Made by a program: the position numbers and the translations under genes. A stretch of 64,000 bases of DNA from JBBDIJ01 sp040880485 (GTDB lineage: Bacteria; Bacteroidota; Rhodothermia; Balneolales; Balneolaceae). Below the pieces are notes generated by a model. The model had not been told where the DNA came from. It did no database searches and saw nothing but the letters and a program-made list of their open reading frames with translations. Within the stretch, counting starts at the first letter, position 1. Every line of letters starts with the position of its first letter. This document shows, one piece after another, positions 45,405 through 54,565 of the stretch. The stretch covers positions 1 to 64,000 of the forward strand of contig JBBDIJ010000014.1 of the NCBI GenBank assembly GCA_040880485.1, read 5' to 3'.

Positions 45405-45493
45405 CAGATGGCGGGAGATCCGACCATACTGCCTACAAAGCCAGGCGTGGTGGTGGGACCGGCCGGTTCGACAGGTGATATCGGGTTGAACCG

Positions 45494-46594
45494 CTACAAC
45501 AAGCTTTCAGGGTTCAACCCCTGAAGATCCTCGCTGATAAAGAGGCGTCCCTCCCGGATTTTTTCGTCGTCCAGCCAGACATCGGCGCCAATGCAGACCA
45601 GGTCCCAGTGGATATTGCTTTTGTTTCCATTGGGTGCTACTTCGTAGTCGTTTCCGAGTGTCAGGTGGTTGGATCCATAGATCTTTTCGTCGAACAGGAT
45701 GTCGTACATCGGTTTGCGTATTATCGGGTTCAGCCCGAAACTGAACTCTCCAAACCGACGGGCTCCACGGTCGGTGTCCAGAATTTCCTTCAGAGACTCG
45801 TTGTCGGAGGAGTCGAATCCGGTGACCACACCCCCTTTTACTTCAAGGCGTACGTAGTCGAAGGGTTTGCCCTGGTAGACAGAGGGGGCGTAGGTGATTT
45901 CGCCATCAACGGAATCGAGTAACGGGGAGGAGAAGAGCTCTCCGTCGGGGATATTCCGCTTCCCGTAGCAGGGGATCCAGTTTTGCCCTTCCACAGAGAA
46001 CCGGATGTCTGTACCGGGACCCTTCAGGTGAATCATTTTGGTCTTTCTCAGCTTCGCTTCCAGCGGTTTCATGGCCTCGGCGAGTTTTTCGTAGTCCAGC
46101 AGGCAGGCGTCGAAGTAGAATGTTCGGAAGCGCTCTGTGGGCATTCGTGCATTCATCGCAAATGCAGCCGAGGGGTATCTAAGCACGCACCAGCGGGTGT
46201 TGTTCACACGCTCCTTAAAGTGAACCGGCTGAACGAAGTGTTCCGACCACGAGCGGTTGGCCTTCGCACTTACCCCGGAATTTTCGAATATGTTTTCCGA
46301 GGCGCGGATACCGATAAATGCATCCATCTGTTTCATCAGAGGGAGATGTTCCACATCGGCCTGCGTCTTCCAGAACGTATCGTCCCCACTCTCCAGCAAC
46401 AGCCGATTCAGTTCCGGATCTTCGAACCGAACGAAACAGTGGGCGTTGCGCTCCCGAACCGACTCTGCCAGTGCACGCATCAGGCCAGCCGTCTGTAGTC
46501 CGATAGCCTGAAGAAGGATCTTCTCCCCCTTTTTGAGTTCTACGCTGTGGTCCAGAAGTTTCTCTGCCAGTTGTTTGTCTTCGGGTGTATACAT
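45494..46594 (-). CDS. M29-family aminopeptidase (AmpS/PepS-like)
   Basis: Metallo-aminopeptidase with a C-terminal metal site; 366 residues, within the family's 365-415 range. N-terminal LAEKLLDHSVELKKGEKILLQ and the segment GTDIRFSVEGQNW are typical, and the C-terminal YGSNHLTLGNDY plus SNIHWDLVCIGADVWLDDEKI carries the His/Asp metal ligands. Converges with clpB. It follows the ABC ATPase gene with a 14-base gap. Confidence 0.9.
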   Translation of the reverse strand: MYTPEDKQLAEKLLDHSVELKKGEKILLQAIGLQTAGLMRALAESVRERNAHCFVRFEDPELNRLLLESGDDTFWKTQADVEHLPLMKQMDAFIGIRASENIFENSGVSAKANRSWSEHFVQPVHFKERVNNTRWCVLRYPSAAFAMNARMPTERFRTFYFDACLLDYEKLAEAMKPLEAKLRKTKMIHLKGPGTDIRFSVEGQNWIPCYGKRNIPDGELFSSPLLDSVDGEITYAPSVYQGKPFDYVRLEVKGGVVTGFDSSDNESLKEILDTDRGARRFGEFSFGLNPIIRKPMYDILFDEKIYGSNHLTLGNDYEVAPNGNKSNIHWDLVCIGADVWLDDEKIREGRLFISEDLQGLNPESLL

Positions 46595-46608
46595 GTATTC
46601 CGTTCTTT

Positions 46609-47271
46609 TCAGGTTGGTTTGTCGGGTGATTCAATAGAGATAGGGAGATCCAGGTCAAGTATTTCGTCACAGAGCTGTAGCTCCTCTCTGCTGTTGCTTG
46701 CAAGAATGACCAGGCGCCCTCCGGTACGATAACGCTCTATGGTTCGGACAACAAGCTTCTCCCCTTCTTGGTCCAGATTGGAACCAGGCTCATCCAGACA
46801 GAGAATATCGGGATCATTCAGGCAGGCGGCTGCGAGCCGGATGCGCTGACGCTGCCCGGTAGAGAGTTCTCCATAGGGTCTCTCCGAGAACAAATTCGCA
46901 TCAAACAGGGTCAGGTGCGAGTGCATCTCGCTCTCTCTCCACTCCTTCTCTTTACGCTGGAGGCGTAGAAGGAAGCGGAGGTTCTCCAGGCCGGTCAACC
47001 CTTCATAGAGTTCAATGTAGGGGGCGGCGAAGCCGAGACGATGGTTATTTAAAACTTCGTCGGGGGTTTTGGCCGTTCCGTTCATTATCCATTCCACTCT
47101 GCCTCTGTCGGGTTTCAGAAGGCCGGTTATGCAGCGCATCAGTGTGGATTTACCGGCTCCGTTACGGCCTGCAATACCCACAACCGGTAGGGTAGAGTTG
47201 AATTTCACTCTGTTTAAAACCGTATGTTTTCCGTAACGCTTGTCCAGCTGTTGTACGGTAAGTGTAACCAT
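46609..47271 (-). CDS. ABC transporter ATP-binding protein without visible permease
   Basis: A 220-residue ATPase: Walker A GRNGAGKSTLM, Q-loop region, signature LSTGQRQRIRLAA, Walker B ILCLDEPGSNLD. It resembles CcmA-type heme exporter ATPases in size, but no permease gene lies beside it; the neighbours are an M29 aminopeptidase and an unknown acidic protein. It may pair with a distant membrane protein. Confidence 0.88.
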   Translation of the reverse strand: MVTLTVQQLDKRYGKHTVLNRVKFNSTLPVVGIAGRNGAGKSTLMRCITGLLKPDRGRVEWIMNGTAKTPDEVLNNHRLGFAAPYIELYEGLTGLENLRFLLRLQRKEKEWRESEMHSHLTLFDANLFSERPYGELSTGQRQRIRLAAACLNDPDILCLDEPGSNLDQEGEKLVVRTIERYRTGGRLVILASNSREELQLCDEILDLDLPISIESPDKPT

Positions 47272-47427
47272 GGGATATTATCGGGTCGCGCTCTGCGTTT
47301 TCCAGGATCACATGAAGGCCTGTTTTTCTCCCTGCATGCTGGCGGCTATCGTGAATTTCGCTATCCTGCTCAAGAAGCTTGAATTTAGCCAATTTTTGCA
47401 GTACGATCACAACAAGACTCTTCGATT

Positions 47428-48828
47428 ATGTTTATGGAACGCATTGTAAAACAGGTAACGAATCGCCTGGTCGGCAATCTGCCCTCCGAGAAGGGGTTTT
47501 TCCATCCGGATGAACTGGAGCGGTACGACATACCGGATTTCGTTACACAAAGAGTGGTTGTGGAGCTCTCCCGCAATCTTGATGAGACTATTACCCCGCC
47601 CTATACGGAGTGGGCCGAAATGAAAGCGGATCGCGTGCAGGCTGCCTGGGATGAGTTTGTGGAGGCCGTCCTTGACGAAACCCGACTGCCCTATCCCTAC
47701 GCAGCCACACTTTTCGAAACGGTGATTTCCGACCTTTTGGAGATTCTGGTTCAACCGCGCAAGGCTATTCCCGAAGCGATATTTGGCCCTGAAGACGCTC
47801 TTCAGAGAGAGAAGCTGGAACAACGAACTTCGGCTGTTACCGTCTATCGACAATTGGCTCTGGCGCCGGCGCGCTATATGGAGCGGAAGAATCTGAAGGC
47901 GTTGACTCTTGAACAGTGCAGAATTGTGATCGAGCAGGTAGACAGTCAGTTATCGGATCGTTATACGGCATCCGACTGGTCGCGGTTTTTCGAACCCCTC
48001 TTTCAGCTTGTTGGCGAGACGGTGGACACCAATCTGATCCGGCTCTTTTATGAGGATCGTGGTATGGAGAAAGAGGCTGACTATTTCAGAAGGCTCAACC
48101 GCTCTCTAACCCACAGCGAGCTGGTTAAAATCATATCGGATGGCATCGCCTCTGAAAATGTACAGAGAGAGGGTGTACAGAATGAATCCCGGAATCACAC
48201 AAGGGAGTCGAATAGCGAACAGACCGAAACCGGACTTTCCGGGAGCAGGGTTGAACCGGCTCAGGATTCCGGATTGGCAAGTGAAGAAGATGGTGGTGTG
48301 CCGCTTCATCGCCGCTTTATGTTTGACGAGAGTGAGGCAGAGGAAGAGAGAGAAGAAACCCCGGAAGAGCGTTCAGTTACTATAAATGAGGAGCTGTTCA
48401 TTTCGGAGACCGATATCCCGAAGGAGGAGCCGGAGACGCCTTCAATATGGCGCAATTTTGCAGATCCGGAGGAGGAATCGGATGATAGCGAACCCTCAGT
48501 CGAAAAGCGATCTGATAAAAAGCAGCAATCCGCATCAGGCCTGGATACGGAGCCCCCGGTACGGCCAGAGCACACCAATGAGGGTGAAAAGATGGCCCGG
48601 TTTATCGGTACTCAGAAGGAGAGATTTGTAGAGGAGCTGTTTGAGGGGTCGGAAGAGGCTTTTATGAGTGCCATGGATCGTCTCTCCGGGTTGGAAGAGT
48701 GGGAGGACGCAACCCGTATTATCGAACGGGAGATCTTTTACCGGCACCGCATTGAACTCTTTGATGATGTAGCCGTGGATTTTACCGATCAACTCCATCT
48801 CTGGTTCACAGAGTATAAATCCTCCTGA
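47428..48828 (+). CDS. Acidic two-domain protein of unknown function
   Basis: A 466-residue protein with no signal or membrane helix. Residues 1-235 look helical and conserved-like (VTNRLVGNLPSEKGFFHPDELERYDIPDFV, LPYPYAATLFETVISDLLEIL). A disordered, Glu/Ser-rich linker (about 240-400) follows, then a C-terminal helical domain (MARFIGTQKERFVEELFEGSEEAF). The layout suggests an adaptor or scaffold, but no family was recognised. It is divergent from the ABC ATPase gene across 156 bp. Confidence 0.78.
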   Translation: MFMERIVKQVTNRLVGNLPSEKGFFHPDELERYDIPDFVTQRVVVELSRNLDETITPPYTEWAEMKADRVQAAWDEFVEAVLDETRLPYPYAATLFETVISDLLEILVQPRKAIPEAIFGPEDALQREKLEQRTSAVTVYRQLALAPARYMERKNLKALTLEQCRIVIEQVDSQLSDRYTASDWSRFFEPLFQLVGETVDTNLIRLFYEDRGMEKEADYFRRLNRSLTHSELVKIISDGIASENVQREGVQNESRNHTRESNSEQTETGLSGSRVEPAQDSGLASEEDGGVPLHRRFMFDESEAEEEREETPEERSVTINEELFISETDIPKEEPETPSIWRNFADPEEESDDSEPSVEKRSDKKQQSASGLDTEPPVRPEHTNEGEKMARFIGTQKERFVEELFEGSEEAFMSAMDRLSGLEEWEDATRIIEREIFYRHRIELFDDVAVDFTDQLHLWFTEYKSS

Positions 48829-48910
48829 GCTGCAGAAGTTTTGGCCGGTTCTGCCCGAAGCCGGCATCACTCACATTCGCAGTCGTTGCTCGATTCGGAA
48901 CAGAGCTCTG

Positions 48911-49678
48911 TTACCGGCGCGTGGCCCATCGAAGACCGTTCGCAAGAAAATCCATGTAGACCGGATCGGATATAACATCGGTATTGTGCCCGGCTGTGGC
49001 GCCAATGACTCTCGCCTCTCCATACTCATTGGCCCACATGACTACGTGATGAGCCTCTGTTTCCGGTCCCCAGGCTTGTGCGAGTGGGGTCATGTTATCG
49101 AATACACCGGTTACAATGTAGAGTTCGTCCCGGGGTGAGACCCATCCCTCCTCCGGGAAATCGGCCATGGCAGGGTGATCGGTATTCAGCGGCAGGATTT
49201 CAAACTCTCTCTGCTGGCGTTCATGATGATATGTGCTTAGCCCTAGCAGCCGGTCCCACTCCTCTGTGTCTGCATCGCGGTAGGTGTGCATGGCACAGTG
49301 CAGGACGATGGCAGCGATTCCGGTTTCATAGTGGGGCCTGGTGACGGACTCGATGTATTCGGTATCCGTGACCAGCGCAAAACACATGTTGTAGATGACG
49401 GCGTCAAAATCTTCATGCCAGTTCGGGTCGTTGTGGCGGCTCAGTTGATGGCTATTGCTCTCTCCCGCCTCATGATCTACTGTAATCTCGACGGGTAATC
49501 GCTCAGAGAGCCCTTCCCGGATCGCTTCTGCCTGCGCTTCATAGTCGTGAAATCCCCCACCCGTTACGTAGAGAATCCTGATCGGATCGCTGTTCTCATC
49601 TGAAGGCGGATTTTGATTGGCACATGAAATGGTGAAAAACAGTATCAGTAGTATGGCAGAACGAAGTGTAGAGAACAT
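48911..49678 (-). CDS. ThuA-domain lipoprotein
   Basis: A 255-residue protein with a lipoprotein signal (ILLILFFTIS, lipobox cysteine C19). The ThuA fold (glutamine-amidotransferase-like, trehalose-utilisation related) is marked by ILYVTGGGFHDYEAQAEAI, DAVIYNMCFA, GIAAIVLHCAMHTYR and the C-terminal YGEARVIGATAGHNTDVISDP. Likely periplasmic; substrate unknown but carbohydrate-related in relatives. Confidence 0.85.
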   Translation of the reverse strand: MFSTLRSAILLILFFTISCANQNPPSDENSDPIRILYVTGGGFHDYEAQAEAIREGLSERLPVEITVDHEAGESNSHQLSRHNDPNWHEDFDAVIYNMCFALVTDTEYIESVTRPHYETGIAAIVLHCAMHTYRDADTEEWDRLLGLSTYHHERQQREFEILPLNTDHPAMADFPEEGWVSPRDELYIVTGVFDNMTPLAQAWGPETEAHHVVMWANEYGEARVIGATAGHNTDVISDPVYMDFLANGLRWATRR

Positions 49679-49798
49679 AATGGAGATGTTTCAGATCGAT
49701 GTTATCATCAGGATTGCATTAATGTAGGACATCCTGGGCGAATATTGTAGCCGGGTTCGTAAATTGCGCTCAAATCATCATACATTCCGGAAAGAATT

Positions 49799-51178
49799 AT
49801 GGATCTGTTTAAAGATGATATAGACAACCCGGAAGGGCGGGAGGGCGATCAGGAGTCGTCTGCCTCGCAGCCACTGGCGACCCGAATGAGGCCACGCTCG
49901 CTGGAGGAGTTTGCCGGCCAGGAGCATCTGGTCGGAGAGGGGAAAATGCTACGACGAATGATTGAGAGCGGTGTGATCGGGTCTCTCATCTTCCACGGGC
50001 CTCCCAGTTCGGGCAAGACGACTCTGGCACATGTGATCTCCCGGGAGATCGATGCCCGGTTTGAAGTGATCAATGCGGTACTGGACGGTGTAAAAGAGCT
50101 GCGACGGGTTGTAGGGGCTGCGGAGCAGAGGCTTCGCGCAGGTGGGCGGAAAACGATTCTCTTTGTCGATGAAATCCACCGCTGGAATCGTGCACAGCAG
50201 GATGCTCTGCTGCCCCACCTGGAGTCGGGTGTATTGACACTTGTGGGGGCTACGACCGAAAATCCATTCTACTCTCTGGTAGGCCCACTTCTTTCACGCT
50301 GTCAGCTTTTCGAGCTCTATCCACTTCAGGAGAAGAGTGTTTTGGATATGCTTGAGAGGGCACTTGAGGATGAGGAACGCGGAATCGGATATTTGAAAGT
50401 GGAGATGACCGGGGAGGCGAAATCTCATCTGGCATCCTGTGCGGGAGGGGATATTCGAAATGCATTGAATGCCCTGGAGGTGGCGGTGCTCTCCACACCC
50501 AGAAGAGAAGATGGTGTCGTCTATATTGACCTTCAGATAGCCAGGGAGTCAATTCAGAGAAGGAATGTAAGGTACGACCGGACCGGTGATGAACACTATC
50601 ACTACATCTCTGCATTCATCAAATCCATGCGGGGTTCTGACCCCGATGCAGCGCTCTACTGGATGAGTGCCATGCTGAATGCGGGAGAGGATCCCAATTT
50701 TCTCTTTCGACGAATGCTGATATTTGCATCGGAAGATGTAGGCCTGGCAGACCCCTATGCCCTTACGGTTGTGAATGCCTGTCATGAGGCGTTTCAGAAA
50801 GCCGGTATGCCGGAGGGGTTCTATTTTCTCTCTCATTCGGCCCTCTTCCTCTCCCTCTCTCCGAAGAGCAACAGTACAAAGGCAATCTTTGAAGTGAACC
50901 GGGAGATACGGGATCGGGGGGCGGGGCTGGTTCCGGACTATTTAAAGGACTCGACAGCTAACAAAATGGCCGCCCGCTATCTGGACATAGAGAACGCTTC
51001 AAAAGAGTATAAGAATCCACAAAACTATCCCGGAGGGTGGGTGCGACAGCGCTATCTGCCGGAAGAGCTGAAGGGGAAAGGCTGGTTCAACCCGGGTGAC
51101 CAGGGGAGGGAACGGTCGCTGAGTGAGAGGCTGGAGAAACTGAAAGGGGAAGGGGCAACCCAACGGAAAAAGGATTGA
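49799..51178 (+). CDS. rarA: Replication-associated recombination protein RarA (MgsA)
   Basis: AAA+ ATPase acting at stalled replication forks. The 459 residues show ATRMRPRSLEEFAGQEHLVG, Walker A GPPSSGKTTLAH (second glycine replaced by serine compared with the common GPPGTGKT), Walker B LFVDEIHRWNRAQQDALLPHLE, sensor 1 GATTENP, and the C-terminal tetramerisation domain. Divergent from the ThuA gene and convergent with the response regulator. Confidence 0.96.
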   Translation: MDLFKDDIDNPEGREGDQESSASQPLATRMRPRSLEEFAGQEHLVGEGKMLRRMIESGVIGSLIFHGPPSSGKTTLAHVISREIDARFEVINAVLDGVKELRRVVGAAEQRLRAGGRKTILFVDEIHRWNRAQQDALLPHLESGVLTLVGATTENPFYSLVGPLLSRCQLFELYPLQEKSVLDMLERALEDEERGIGYLKVEMTGEAKSHLASCAGGDIRNALNALEVAVLSTPRREDGVVYIDLQIARESIQRRNVRYDRTGDEHYHYISAFIKSMRGSDPDAALYWMSAMLNAGEDPNFLFRRMLIFASEDVGLADPYALTVVNACHEAFQKAGMPEGFYFLSHSALFLSLSPKSNSTKAIFEVNREIRDRGAGLVPDYLKDSTANKMAARYLDIENASKEYKNPQNYPGGWVRQRYLPEELKGKGWFNPGDQGRERSLSERLEKLKGEGATQRKKD

Positions 51179-51212
51179 GGCCTGATTCGGAAGGCAGGCC
51201 GATGTACGTTAT

Positions 51213-51920
51213 CTACTTTAATTTTAACATGTAACCGACGCCGTGGAGGGTGACCAGGTGTTTCGGATCGTCCGGGTGAAGCTCGATCTTGGCTCTCAGC
51301 TTGGAGATGTGGACGTCGACTGTCCGTGTGTTGGTGCTGTACTCGTAGCGCCACACCTTTTCGAGAAGTTCATCACGGCTGATCGGTTCATTGCCACGGG
51401 ATATCAGAAAGCGGACCAGCTCTACTTCTCGTGTGGATAGTTCGATCTCTTTTTGATCCGGCCTGTGAACCACCGCATTGTTCAGGTCTATTCGAATTTC
51501 TCCCAGTTCAATAGAATCTACCGGATTCGATTTGGAGCGCTCCTTGTTGCGCCGGAGCCTGGCATTGATACGGGCCAGAAGTTCCTTGACTCCAAATGGC
51601 TTTGTCATGTAGTCGTCGGCACCGATGTTCAGGCCTGTCACTTTGTCGATCTCCTGATCTCTGGCAGTTAGCATAATGATCGGAAAAGTGTACTGGAGCT
51701 CCCGAACCTCTTTACAGATATCATAGCCGCTTTTCCCCGGTAACATCAGATCCAGTAGCATCAGGTCGGGCTGAACTTCTTTGACGGCTTCAACCGCTTT
51801 CATGCCATCATCAACGACGTGTATATCGTAGCCCTCATTCTCCAGGGTATCCCGAAGGGTAAAGACAAGGCTCGGTTCATCTTCAACAATCAGTATCTTA
51901 CTGGGTTTACGATTCGACAT
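51213..51920 (-). CDS. OmpR/PhoB-family response regulator
   Basis: A 235-residue two-domain regulator. Receiver with acidic pocket ILIVEDEP, phospho-aspartate in LMLLDLMLPGKSG and lysine in MTKPFG; C-terminal winged helix with VELVRFLISRGNEPISRDELLEKVW and TVDVHISKLRAKI. ATG 51920 chosen because the signature receiver starts just after it and it lies one base after the histidine kinase stop (TAA T ATG); longer readings overlap the kinase. Confidence 0.95.
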   Translation of the reverse strand: MSNRKPSKILIVEDEPSLVFTLRDTLENEGYDIHVVDDGMKAVEAVKEVQPDLMLLDLMLPGKSGYDICKEVRELQYTFPIIMLTARDQEIDKVTGLNIGADDYMTKPFGVKELLARINARLRRNKERSKSNPVDSIELGEIRIDLNNAVVHRPDQKEIELSTREVELVRFLISRGNEPISRDELLEKVWRYEYSTNTRTVDVHISKLRAKIELHPDDPKHLVTLHGVGYMLKLK

Positions 51921-51921
51921 A

Positions 51922-53634
51922 TTATCCGGGTTCGGCTTGCGGTTGCTTTTTTTTCGCAGGAAGGGCGATCGATTCCGGTTTCGACATGGCCGGGCTTTCG
52001 GCCGGAGCCGCTGTGGAGACCACGGGTATACGAGCCGTAAATGTTGTTCCCGACCCCGGAGAACTCTCGACAACCACATCGCCTTCATGGAGATGAACAA
52101 GATCGCGGACAATGGAGAGCCCCAGGCCGTGGCCTTTGGTTCTGGCTGTCATGGAATCTTCGATCCGATAGAACTTGTCAAAAATTCTCTTCTGAGCTGT
52201 GTGGCTGATTCCGACACCACGATCGGTTACCCGGAGTTCCATCCACTTCCCATTTCGGGCCACCTCGATAGCAATCTCCTTTTTGATACCGCTATACTTG
52301 ATCGCGTTATCCACAAGATTGCTCAGAATGGTTTCGATATGGTCGACATCCACCATGGTCGTCGGAAGTCTGTCTTCTGTATTCAAGTGGAATTTGAATC
52401 CCCTGGACGTCACATAGTTGTAGTGGTTGCGAAACCAGGACTCTACCAGCTGGTCCAGATGTTGCGGGCTCTTCTGAATGATCGATTGGCCTGAGTCAAT
52501 TCTGGCGACGTCAAGGAGTTTGTCGATCATTTTTCTCAGGCGGATGGTTTCATTGTATATGTGTGTCCCGTACGATTTCAGCCGCTCTCCATCCGCTACC
52601 CGGCCATCCGAGATGTTTTCGCCGGCTGCCTGCATGGCAGCTAGCGGTGTTTTAAGTTCGTGAGTTACATTGGCCAGAAATCCAGCCTGGCGTTGTGCGA
52701 GCTCACGCTCGCGTTTGGCCGTTATATACATGAAGATCAGGGCTCCAAAGAGCGCGATAACCGCTGTTCCCAGGACGATCAGGTTTCTAAACAGGGAGGT
52801 GTCCGATGCCGCAATGGCCGGAGAGTCCAGAAGTTGAGCATTCAGTATCCAGTTGTCCGGAAGGTCGGTATAACGCTGTCGCACCTGATGCTGATCGGAA
52901 TGGCCGGTGTATGCATACGTAGTATCGGATACAGCCAGTACTTCCCCTGCCATCCAATCCCTTAACCAGAGTACCACACCGCTCTGCTCTGCGTTGCCAA
53001 ACGTCTCCTGTAACTGGCTTTGAATAATCTGGTTCACCAGATAGTCCCGGTCGATCAAGAGCGTAATGTGGCCGACGACCCTGTTTTCTCGCAGATTAAT
53101 AAGGGAGACCGTGAGGCTACGATGTGTGTCGAACGACGTGCGATAGGAGTGAACATATTCGCTGCTGAGGGCACGGGATCGAGACCGGGCGAGTCCGATC
53201 CCTTCACATACAATGTCTGATACACTTTCTACTGCCTTAAACTCCGCATTTTCTGAATCATAACGGTAGATTGGCAGGGTACTGTCCATACAGTGATCCA
53301 GATCATGAGGAGACCAATATACGTCACTGAAAAGGGGATCATTAAAGGCGTCCGTCAGTTGACGGTGGAACTTTTCTGGAAACGTCCCCTTTTTCAGGTA
53401 ATGATTCTCTACTGTTTTCATGTCGAACCGTCGCAGCCCGAAAAATGGAGAAGCGAACCGGTATCGGAGCTGATTGGCGAATTCGTCAATCTGGTTGCGT
53501 TTGTTCTCCTCGGCTGCTTCAATTGTGGTTTCGTGGAGTTCGAAGAGTGAGTAGACATTCATACCCGTGAGGGTAACCACAGCGATCAGGCCGATCCCGA
53601 GGAAGATATTTCGTGTAGAGATAGAACGTTTCAT
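51922..53634 (-). CDS. Membrane sensor histidine kinase
   Basis: Partner of the regulator that follows it. 570 residues from ATG 53634 (an in-frame TTG lies six bases earlier). A first membrane helix near residues 11-30, a periplasmic sensor domain of about 250 residues with no named family, a second helix near 285-303, then HisKA with phospho-histidine in NVTHELKTPLAAM and HATPase motifs LVDNAIKYS, DRGVGIS and GHGLGLSIV. A basic proline-rich tail follows (AKKKQPQAEPG). Signal unknown. Confidence 0.94.
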   Translation of the reverse strand: MKRSISTRNIFLGIGLIAVVTLTGMNVYSLFELHETTIEAAEENKRNQIDEFANQLRYRFASPFFGLRRFDMKTVENHYLKKGTFPEKFHRQLTDAFNDPLFSDVYWSPHDLDHCMDSTLPIYRYDSENAEFKAVESVSDIVCEGIGLARSRSRALSSEYVHSYRTSFDTHRSLTVSLINLRENRVVGHITLLIDRDYLVNQIIQSQLQETFGNAEQSGVVLWLRDWMAGEVLAVSDTTYAYTGHSDQHQVRQRYTDLPDNWILNAQLLDSPAIAASDTSLFRNLIVLGTAVIALFGALIFMYITAKRERELAQRQAGFLANVTHELKTPLAAMQAAGENISDGRVADGERLKSYGTHIYNETIRLRKMIDKLLDVARIDSGQSIIQKSPQHLDQLVESWFRNHYNYVTSRGFKFHLNTEDRLPTTMVDVDHIETILSNLVDNAIKYSGIKKEIAIEVARNGKWMELRVTDRGVGISHTAQKRIFDKFYRIEDSMTARTKGHGLGLSIVRDLVHLHEGDVVVESSPGSGTTFTARIPVVSTAAPAESPAMSKPESIALPAKKKQPQAEPG

Positions 53635-53850
53635 GGTCAATGCCTGATAAAAGGCTAATTATCAATCTAATATGTAGAAGGGGAGTATTTGATACGGTTT
53701 CGATTCTCCCTGCTGGCTGGTCTAACTGTCTCCGTCGGAGTCCAGCCAGGCATATCTATAACGCATGTTGTCATGCGTTGCAACATGCATAATCGAAAAA
53801 AATAAGTGAAGAAGTAAGCGGATCGGAATCCTATAATAGAATTTTACAAC
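53635..53850. repeat. Intergenic inverted repeats upstream of the kinase
   Basis: Two hairpins: a long imperfect stem TGCTGGCTGG with CCAGCCAGGCA (53711-53752), and a perfect eight-base inverted repeat GCATGTTG with CAACATGC, ten-base spacer (53763-53788). They lie 80 to 155 bases before the kinase start. The second could be an operator or an RNA hairpin. No T tracts. Confidence 0.45.
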
Positions 53851-54240
53851 TCAATCCCGGTCTTCCTTGATACCCAGGTGCTTGTTAATTGAAGATTTAA
53901 GGTCTTCAAACTCGATGGGCTTGATCAGATAATCCAGGAATCCTGTAATCTGGGCTCTCTCCCGGTGCGAGGGGTCGGAATTTCCTGTAATGTAGATAAC
54001 CGGCACATCGGAAAAGGTCCTGATTTCGAGCATCGCCTCAATACCATCCATCTCTCCTTCCAGAGCGATATCCATCAATATGAGGTCGGGATTGAGCTTT
54101 CGTGTCATGTCTACAGCTGTTTTGCCATAGACAAGCTCTCCTTCCGTATCGAAACCGAGCTTCTCCATGTAGCTCTCGAATAGAAGATTGAGAATGAGGT
54201 CATCCTCGACGATCAGTACTTTTTTTACGTTCTCAGCCAT
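53851..54240 (-). CDS. Single-domain receiver protein (CheY-like)
   Basis: A 129-residue receiver with no output domain: VLIVEDDLILNLLFESYMEKLG, phospho-aspartate in ILMDIALEGEMDGIE, threonine in IYITGNSD and lysine in YLIKPIEF. The acceptor context resembles receivers found in hybrid kinases and c-di-GMP or PAS-kinase pathways of Bacteroidota-like bacteria. It lies upstream of the two-component pair but 210 bp away, so it is probably a separate transcript. Cognate kinase unknown. Confidence 0.9.
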   Translation of the reverse strand: MAENVKKVLIVEDDLILNLLFESYMEKLGFDTEGELVYGKTAVDMTRKLNPDLILMDIALEGEMDGIEAMLEIRTFSDVPVIYITGNSDPSHRERAQITGFLDYLIKPIEFEDLKSSINKHLGIKEDRD

Positions 54241-54565
54241 TACCGATCCATTTTAGTGGGAATGCAAATGAGTGTAACCTGGTCCGATTTCGGGCACAGG
54301 TTATCCATCGAGCCTGAAAATATCAAAATATTCTGAAATCAATAGGGTGTTTCTGCTATACCTGTGGCCGGCCAGGTCGGATTTGTAGTTGAGCCTGTGG
54401 TTACGTACCCTTGCATTGTTGGAGAATTGAATTAGTCTGTTTGCCGATACGTATTCCCGGAATGGGTGATTGGCCCGTATTTATGAGACAGCCTGAGGCT
54501 CAGAAGGGTCAATAGGTCGTATGACACACGAATCAGGATAAAAAGATAACCAACAACTCGATCAT
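54241..54565. other. Divergent intergenic region, 325 bp
   Basis: Lies between the receiver gene (minus) and the Ycf48-like lipoprotein gene (plus), so it should hold both promoters. A small palindrome AGCCT-g-AGGCT is near 54490. I saw no gene, known RNA or repeat here. Confidence 0.4.
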
